Source: Albugo candida
Taxonomy: Eukaryota > Oomycota > Peronosporomycetes > Albuginales
DNA length: 64,000 bases
Assembly: GCA_040437565.1 (NCBI GenBank)
Contig: JBDOQK010000003.1
Coordinates: forward strand, 310,001 to 374,000
Reading direction: 5' to 3'
Shown here: in pieces, positions 58,171-64,000 of the stretch
Layout: each line of letters begins with the position of its first letter
How positions within the stretch are numbered: the first letter of the stretch is position 1
Notes under the pieces: model-generated
Told to the model about the DNA's origin: nothing
The model's input: only the letters and a program-made list of their open reading frames with translations
Databases searched by the model: none
Made by a program: the position numbers and the translations under genes

Positions 58171-60192
58171 ATGGCCCAGTTTCTCACTATTCTGTATAAA
58201 AATTCTCGATATCGTCGCCTTGTCTTTGTAATCATCCTGTCAGTAACAACGATATGGCTCTGTATTTTCAGTGGATCCCCAAAGCGATATATATACGCAC
58301 ATCCTAGGCTCAATACAATTGATTTACATCCGAATGCACAGGAAAAGGTACGAAACCTTTGGCGAAAAGATGAAATGGAGTGTGTGGGATGGAGAGCCAC
58401 TCATACATGTGACCCATACGGTTTGAGGGATACGTACAAAGATCTTTCATGCGATCAGATGCTTCCACGTAGCGCAGGATATTGCGAAATTCGTAATCGC
58501 ACATCTGGCCAAGTGCACCACGTCATGCGATCCACATGCTTAGGATGGGTCTGGAATACACGAAGGAAGATACAGTGTAATGACGCATTGGGGTTCACAG
58601 AGTTTAGCATTCGTGCGGCACAAGATCCATCCCAAAAGTTTGCTTCAATTGAGGAAAATGTCGATACGTTTATGCAGTTTTCAAATCCTTCACTTACAGA
58701 CAGCGTTTTGAAACAAATTCGTTCAAATGGCGATGATACAAAAACATACTCAGTACCGATAGAGATACAGTATGGAGTCGTCATGGTCGTTTATCCAAGA
58801 ATTGTTGCCGGTGTTTATGGGATCGTACGGATGCTACGAGATCTTGGCTGCACCCTACCCGTCGAAGTTTGGTATCACCCTCGCGAAATGACCGCAGAAC
58901 ACTCCGTTCTGATTCATCTTTACTCTCATTACAATGTACTTATTCGCGTGATCGATCAAGAAGACATCAAGACTTTTGCAACCAAATCGTATGTCATTTT
59001 TCATAGCACCTTTGAAAACATTTTGTTTCTTGATTCTGATAATATTCCTGTTCGTGATCCGACGTTTCTTTTTCAATCCAAGGAATTTATCGAGTATGGT
59101 GCAATATTTTGGCCCGATTTCTGGCATCCACGTACTGAGACTCCATTCAACATTCACAGTCAGAGCGTTTTATGGGAAATTTTGGACATGCCGTACATCG
59201 AGATGTTTGAGCAAGAAAGCGGCCAAATACTCATCAATCGCCGTCGACATGAGAAAGCACTTCATAAATTATGGACATATACTTTTAACAAACCCGACAT
59301 GCTTGTAAAGCTCGATTTGGTGTATGGAGATAAAGATCTGTTTCGACTGGCTTGGATCAACACCACCAGCCCATTTTTTATGATTCCACACGTGGTACGA
59401 CTAGGTGGTTTATACAGCGTGGCTGAAGACTTTTTCTGCGGTTTGGCTATGGTACAACATGATCCAGACGGCAAGATTTTATTTTTACATCGTAATCAGG
59501 TCAAGTTGAATGGAAGGTCAGATCAGAAAACTGTTCTCACCCATATCCAGACGTTTGCAGGAAAGTTTGAAGAAGAGCATCGTGTTCAAGCGCACGTACA
59601 GAACTACAGAGTAAAGTGTAAGTTTCATCGACTTGGGCAAACCAGCTGCTTCCATTTGGAATCGAAGACGCTTGGCAATAATGGTGATCTGATCCAGATT
59701 CTTCCATTTTCTTCGACAGGATTTGGTGATATTGAGCAACACGCAATCGAGCGCTCGATTGAAGGCAGGAAGCTGCTTAGTAGAGAAGAAGAGAGTCTAA
59801 TGATGAAAATTGAGCAGTTCGATGTTAATGGGAGGTATATAGGCGGTGGTGGTCGCATCGCTTCCAGACTAGTGCTTTTATGGTGTCTGATAGTGGCCTT
59901 ATTGCTCACTATTTTGCTTCTTTTGTGGATGAAGCAGTCAAAACGGTGGATCTGGACACATCCTTCGTCGTCTTTGCCTTGGAAAATGCAGCATGTAGAA
60001 ACTAGTACTACCGCATCTTCTCGGCCATTTCAGTCGACGAACCTAATTCCCCGGAGGCAATCATTCCCCGCATCGGAAGTTGGTGACCAAAGCATTCGAT
60101 CAGCATGTAGCACAATACAACATAGCAGCGTTGCTTCATGTCTTCTTTCAAAAAAGTCTAGGCCTCGACAAAAGAGCGAACATGTGCTGTGA
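58171..60192 (+). CDS. Mnn1-type alpha-mannosyltransferase (GT71-like)
   Basis: Single exon, 673 residues. An N-terminal signal anchor spans about residues 17-36 (LVFVIILSVTTIWLCIF). The catalytic region contains YPRIVAGVYGIVRMLRDLGC, LPVEVWYHPREM, the DxD motif in NILFLDSDNIPVRDP (Asp288-Ser-Asp290), AIFWPDFWHPRTETPFN, ESGQILINRRRHEKAL and YGDKDLFRLAW. These fit the Mnn1/Mnn2 alpha-1,3- or alpha-1,2-mannosyltransferase family acting in the Golgi on glycoproteins or glycans. A second hydrophobic span near residues 567-588 (VLLWCLIVALLLTILLLLW) is followed by a Ser-rich tail, which is unusual for a type II enzyme. Exact sugar linkage cannot be told from sequence. Confidence 0.82.
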   Translation: MAQFLTILYKNSRYRRLVFVIILSVTTIWLCIFSGSPKRYIYAHPRLNTIDLHPNAQEKVRNLWRKDEMECVGWRATHTCDPYGLRDTYKDLSCDQMLPRSAGYCEIRNRTSGQVHHVMRSTCLGWVWNTRRKIQCNDALGFTEFSIRAAQDPSQKFASIEENVDTFMQFSNPSLTDSVLKQIRSNGDDTKTYSVPIEIQYGVVMVVYPRIVAGVYGIVRMLRDLGCTLPVEVWYHPREMTAEHSVLIHLYSHYNVLIRVIDQEDIKTFATKSYVIFHSTFENILFLDSDNIPVRDPTFLFQSKEFIEYGAIFWPDFWHPRTETPFNIHSQSVLWEILDMPYIEMFEQESGQILINRRRHEKALHKLWTYTFNKPDMLVKLDLVYGDKDLFRLAWINTTSPFFMIPHVVRLGGLYSVAEDFFCGLAMVQHDPDGKILFLHRNQVKLNGRSDQKTVLTHIQTFAGKFEEEHRVQAHVQNYRVKCKFHRLGQTSCFHLESKTLGNNGDLIQILPFSSTGFGDIEQHAIERSIEGRKLLSREEESLMMKIEQFDVNGRYIGGGGRIASRLVLLWCLIVALLLTILLLLWMKQSKRWIWTHPSSSLPWKMQHVETSTTASSRPFQSTNLIPRRQSFPASEVGDQSIRSACSTIQHSSVASCLLSKKSRPRQKSEHVL

Positions 60193-60279
60193 CAGTATTC
60201 TAAAATCTCATCAAATGGGACAATAACAAAAAGTATATTCCTTTTGTTGTTGAATTTGCCTGATAATCGACTTTTGAGC

Positions 60280-62088
60280 TTATTGCTCTGCTTGCCTCCA
60301 CTCATCGCGAACTTTGACGGGAAGTTGCGTTTTCTTACAAAATTCCAACTGCTGTTTGCTATCAATGTACAATTTTGCAGGTGGGGCGAAACCATTAAAG
60401 TCTGATCCAGCCGCACAAGTGTACGCGCCCATGCTTGGAAAACAAATCCACTCGCCTACACGAAGTTGTGGCATCCTTACGTCTTTCATTATACAATCCA
60501 TTCCGTCACATGTGGGACCCCAAATGCTTGCAAGATGGAAGTTTTTACTTTCTACTGGTTCCGTTGTGAGCACAACAGGTTGAATTTCTGGGTGATCGTA
60601 TATGAGGCAATTGAACGACCCATACAGCCCGTCATTGATAAAGTACATGTAGCTCGATTCCGCGGTCTTCTGCAGGGACCTTTCCAAAATTGGAGCAACT
60701 TTCCGTCCAATGACACATACCGCAAGCGTGTGTGTGGAAGCAGCAAAGAAACGGCCCGGCTCGGAAATGACTTGAACATGACCTGAGTCTGGAAAGTACG
60801 TTGCGAGCGAACTTGCAAGCTCTTGCGCGCATTCTTCGAATGTGATAGGACCGTTCTCCGTTCCGGGAAATCCACCACCAATATCTAACAACTGAAAGGA
60901 GAAATCCAAGTCTGCGCCAATATCAAAAGCCTTACGAGCACGTTTAATTGCATCAGAGTAGGCAGATACGCTATAACATCNNNNNNNNNNNNNNNNNNNN
61001 NNNNNNNNNNNNNNNNNNNNNNNNNNNNNNNNNNNNNNNNNNNNNNNNNNNNNNNNNNNNNNNNNNNNNNNNNNNNNNNNTGTGGAAGCAGCAAAGAAAC
61101 GGCCCGGCTCGGAAATGACTTGAACATGACCTGAGTCTGGAAAGTACGTTGCGAGCGAACTTGCAAGCTCTTGCGCGCATTCTTCGAATGTGATAGGACC
61201 GTTCTCCGTTCCGGGAAATCCACCACCAATATCTAACAACTGAAAGGAGAAATCCAAGTCTGCGCCAATATCAAAAGCCTTACGAGCACGTTTAATTGCA
61301 TCAGAGTAGGCAGATACGCTATAACATCCACTTCCCACATGAAAACTGACACCAACAACTTCTAAATCAAGTCTTTTGGCATGAGTGAGGATGGATGGAA
61401 CGTCGTGCAACATGGCGCCAAATTTTGTTCCAAGACGACAGATTGCTTTTGTATCGTCGACGTAGAGACGTAAGACGAGTCTAGCGTCAGGATTGGTCGC
61501 TTTGATTTTATCTAATTCGTCGTGAGAATCAAACGTCATAAGATTCACTGATTGGGTCGCAGAGTATCGAATATGTGATGGTTGCTTGCACGGATTTGCG
61601 TATATAATATCCTCTGAACGCACTCCAAGACGCAAAACCGCTTCGATTTCAGCGCGGCTGGCGCAGTCAAAACCACATCCTAGACGAGCCAACGTGTGTA
61701 AAAGCTGTTGATCAGGATTGCATTTGACAGCGTAGAACGGCTTGACGAGTGGCAAATATTTTTTCCATAATTGATATCTCTTCGTCAGCGCGTGGAGATC
61801 CACAACATAAAATGCATCTTCTTGGCCGCATTGAACTCGTTGCATCACTTGAGAGATGATAGAAGGATTCCACTGCAATTCTTCGATTGACGTATTTGTA
61901 ACTTCGAATGCATTGTGACTATGCTTGCTAGACCAATTACTATGACTATTGCAAATGATTGGTAGAATGGCGCACTGACCGCCTGAAATAGTTGACAGAT
62001 TGCATCGTGTATGACCAAACCTCGAAGCCAATTGGGATTGTAGTTTCCAAACCCGTGGGAAGAACGATTTGTGACGGACGACGATCAT
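60280..62088 (-). CDS. ODC1: ornithine decarboxylase
   Basis: Minus-strand gene, ATG at 62088. A ~75-residue leader (MIVVRHKSFFPRVWKLQSQL, basic) precedes the core. The PLP-barrel lysine lies in PFYAVKCNPDQQLLHTLARL. The other key motifs follow in order: GCGFDCASRAEIEAVL, VVGVSFHVGSGC, LLDIGGGFPG, EPGRFFAAST, the active-site Cys in WGPTCDGMDCI, and MGAYTCAAGSDFNGFAPP. The enzyme converts ornithine to putrescine, the entry step of polyamine synthesis. Without the artificial repeat the protein would be about 486 residues, close to animal ODC. A 100-N gap at 60981-61080 with a 248-base repeat breaks the assembled frame; gap plus repeat is 348 bases, a multiple of three, so the frame looks continuous. 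The leader may target mitochondria or be an alternative start. Confidence 0.88.
   Translation of the reverse strand: MIVVRHKSFFPRVWKLQSQLASRFGHTRCNLSTISGGQCAILPIICNSHSNWSSKHSHNAFEVTNTSIEELQWNPSIISQVMQRVQCGQEDAFYVVDLHALTKRYQLWKKYLPLVKPFYAVKCNPDQQLLHTLARLGCGFDCASRAEIEAVLRLGVRSEDIIYANPCKQPSHIRYSATQSVNLMTFDSHDELDKIKATNPDARLVLRLYVDDTKAICRLGTKFGAMLHDVPSILTHAKRLDLEVVGVSFHVGSGCYSVSAYSDAIKRARKAFDIGADLDFSFQLLDIGGGFPGTENGPITFEECAQELASSLATYFPDSGHVQVISEPGRFFAASTXXXXXXXXXXXXXXXXXXXXXXXXXXXXXXXXXXCYSVSAYSDAIKRARKAFDIGADLDFSFQLLDIGGGFPGTENGPITFEECAQELASSLATYFPDSGHVQVISEPGRFFAASTHTLAVCVIGRKVAPILERSLQKTAESSYMYFINDGLYGSFNCLIYDHPEIQPVVLTTEPVESKNFHLASIWGPTCDGMDCIMKDVRMPQLRVGEWICFPSMGAYTCAAGSDFNGFAPPAKLYIDSKQQLEFCKKTQLPVKVRDEWRQAEQ
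60733..61328. repeat. 100-N gap (60981-61080) flanked by a 248-base direct repeat
   Basis: Bases 60733-60980 and 61081-61328 are identical, inside the ODC coding region. The total offset of 348 bases preserves the frame and yields a spurious internal duplication of about 83 residues. Confidence 0.9.
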
Positions 62089-64000
62089 CTGCCGCTTGAT
62101 GGGACACTGTCAATTTATTACGACAAGAGACACTGATTGCACAGCCACAGCAATTACGTGTACGCTACATCACAAAGTGCATAGTATTAGCCGTTGCGCT
62201 CAGCCAAAATATGGAAAAATTACTAACATGAATGTATTCCCTGATCTATGCAGCCGGAGCGATAAACACGATGCAACTGGATTTAGTGCTAAAAAGAAAA
62301 GAATTGAGTCGCAACTTGCGATCCGTCGCAGGATCTCCAAAAAGGTTTTTTGTAGGTTTCGATTTGGAGCAAAGCGAACACAACGTCCGTTCACTCGGCT
62401 CGATTTATTAGCAAGTATTTATATATCTATGATGGTGGACTCACAGAGAAATACTCTACACTCAGTGATGCACACGTAACTTGTGCGTAAAGGATAGCAC
62501 ACAGCGCTTTATGTCCGCGTTTTTGCCACCAATCGAGCTATACGCCTGTAGTGTAGCAGTATACTATTGAGCACCGTAGCCTGCAAATCAGTGCACGATT
62601 TTCCTACCAAGATAAAGGATAGCTCCGTTTCTCTCGAATAATCATCAGATGCGACGAATGTTAATGCTATGACACTTCGACTTTTTTTCGAAATTATTGC
62701 TGTGATAAATGAGTTCATTTGAGACTGATCAAAGTATAGAATTCAGCTAGAAAGATAGATGAACCTGTAGGATCTATGAATCTGACTAATCTATTGGTCG
62801 CCGGATAATCCGTTCGAAAGAAGTAGGAAGCGCATATGAAAAAAACAGGACGTCCTTCTCCAAGCACAAAACAAGCTTGACTTGCGTCTTCATTTATCAA
62901 GACTACTAGTGACTACGACAGATTATCGTATCTCGCTCTTTTCGGTCGTCCCACGTTCTTCTTCTTCTGCGATTGCGCCTGATGTAAACACGATCTATCT
63001 TTTTCTTTTCTTGTCTTTGGATGTGCTTTCTCATTGTTCCCGAATCGCGAACGAATGCGATATATTGGAGGTAATTTAAAGGATTAATAACACCTGGAAT
63101 GAGGTTTACCTTACACTAAGCAAAGCAAAATGGATTCCATACTTGACAACTTGTGCTTACGCATGAGCGCTTTAAGTCTAGAAGAGAAACTAAGTCACAG
63201 TGTGAGCATAATCAATGCGCGTCATGTAAAAGATGGTTTCATCCTTCCGAGCAGCATTAATTGAGCAAAGAGAGAACTATCCTACCGCGAACTAGATGAC
63301 CTTTTGTTAAGTGTTCTTACATACAAAAAGGATCTTATCATAACGTCACGTCAGCTACGAGCGCACTCCGATCCCCCCGTACAATACGGTGCATTGTCTG
63401 AGCTTTCTACCTGACGTCTCCGAAGAGGCTTTTCTATGAGTGATACAATCTTCCGTAATATATGTTTTCATAGCATTCTGATCATTCTTCGCACTGATAT
63501 AATGCTGCTTCATAAAGATGCGTCTTTGCTCAGAAGCTGAAAGAATGTTATCAAGGAGGAGCTGCCTCGGAATGTGGACGATGTGAGCATAGTTGTAAAT
63601 TAGGCGAATGGATAAAGCAAAGTACATGTTTATTTCCAGGTAGAGCACGCTGCAACGCAATGTACTGGCGCCAGCCTTTTTAAATTAGCCGATCATCGCA
63701 CTTTGCTAGTAAGATTCAAATGTAGTATGCTTCCATAAAGTACATCGAGTTCGTAGACGTCTTTCTTCCCTGCGCATGTGCTTTTTCTTGCTCCCTCTAT
63801 TACAAATGCGATACTCGCATTTTTACCTTGAGACATGTTTTTTTGAGAAGAGAAATCTACTGAACTTGACAGACTTGGAGAAACGCAATGATCATCAAAT
63901 GCGGCAGTACATGAGGCTAACGAGTATTCAACCCTTTCTAGTCCTTTGCAGCGCCTGATAATAGGTGCGATTGCCCATATTCTTGGTCCATAGCTGCCTC
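62089..64000. other. terminal stretch without a convincing gene
   Basis: About 1.9 kb. Open frames exist on both strands (62096-62479 plus, 63355-63660 minus and others), but none has a motif, intron structure or composition that distinguishes it from chance. No RNA gene recognised. Confidence 0.4.

Noticed and set aside
60733-61328. Internal repeat in ornithine decarboxylase
   Set aside because: The doubled segment is a gap-flank repeat that happens to keep the frame; ODC has no such duplication.
62096-62479. 127-residue plus-strand frame beside ODC
   Set aside because: No motif or intron structure, and it lies over the ODC upstream region; likely a chance frame.
63355-63660. Possible RxLR-like secreted protein (RQLL ... 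EQRR)
   Set aside because: No convincing signal peptide, motif is not RxLR-EER, and the frame is short and isolated.

Overview
This is eukaryotic nuclear DNA, most likely from an oomycete and possibly a white-rust type (Albugo-like). That placement is inference. Genes are packed tightly on both strands, often only 50-150 bases apart. Most are interrupted by very short GT...AG introns, commonly about 50-75 bases and in several cases about 29-34. The gene set is that of a zoospore-forming protist: a flagellar tubulin ligase, NudC-domain protein, augmin-like protein, Integrator and Mediator subunits, APC/C, ornithine decarboxylase and an Mnn1-type mannosyltransferase.

Layout. 0-5.4 kb: Ser/Asp-rich protein with SH3/KOW-like repeats, then TTLL9-like and NUDCD2-like genes on the minus strand. 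5.7-16.9 kb: Psq/pogo-type HTH protein, a divergent bZIP / R3H-domain pair, a large WW-PDZ-coiled-coil-PH scaffold protein and a coiled-coil protein resembling HAUS5. 17-23 kb: Integrator subunit 9 and a short-form RNase Z. 23.2-30.2 kb: a tepsin-like ENTH protein, an unknown gene and a Mediator-1-like gene. 30.2-37.4 kb: an FHA-RING ubiquitin ligase divergent from APC7. 38.4-41.3 kb: ALDH7A1 and a dienelactone hydrolase. 41.3-50.1 kb: a gene-poor island with a small TIR DNA transposon, decayed coding fragments, a possible LINE tail and a 278-base palindrome built from a small secreted-protein gene. 50.1-62.1 kb: a COQ10-EF-hand fusion, an SLC33A1 acetyl-CoA transporter, an unknown gene, a mitochondrial acidic protein, the mannosyltransferase and ornithine decarboxylase. 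The last 1.9 kb has no convincing gene.

Assembly caution. Seven gaps of exactly 100 N are present, and every one is flanked by the same sequence on both sides (28 to 2515 bases, seen as direct repeats). They look like unmerged overlapping contig ends, so the apparent partial duplications of INTS9, the FHA-RING gene, APC7, SLC33A1, ODC and TTLL9 are most simply read as artefacts.

The window is mostly housekeeping genes with no operon-like pathway. Small themes recur: RNA 3'-end and tRNA processing (INTS9 beside RNase Z), ubiquitin-dependent cell-cycle control (FHA-RING beside APC7), microtubule function (TTLL9, NUDCD2, HAUS5-like) and mitochondrial metabolism (ALDH7A1, COQ10). The most unusual items are the COQ10-EF-hand fusion, the palindromic secreted-protein locus, the WW-PDZ-PH scaffold and the possible transposase-derived HTH gene.
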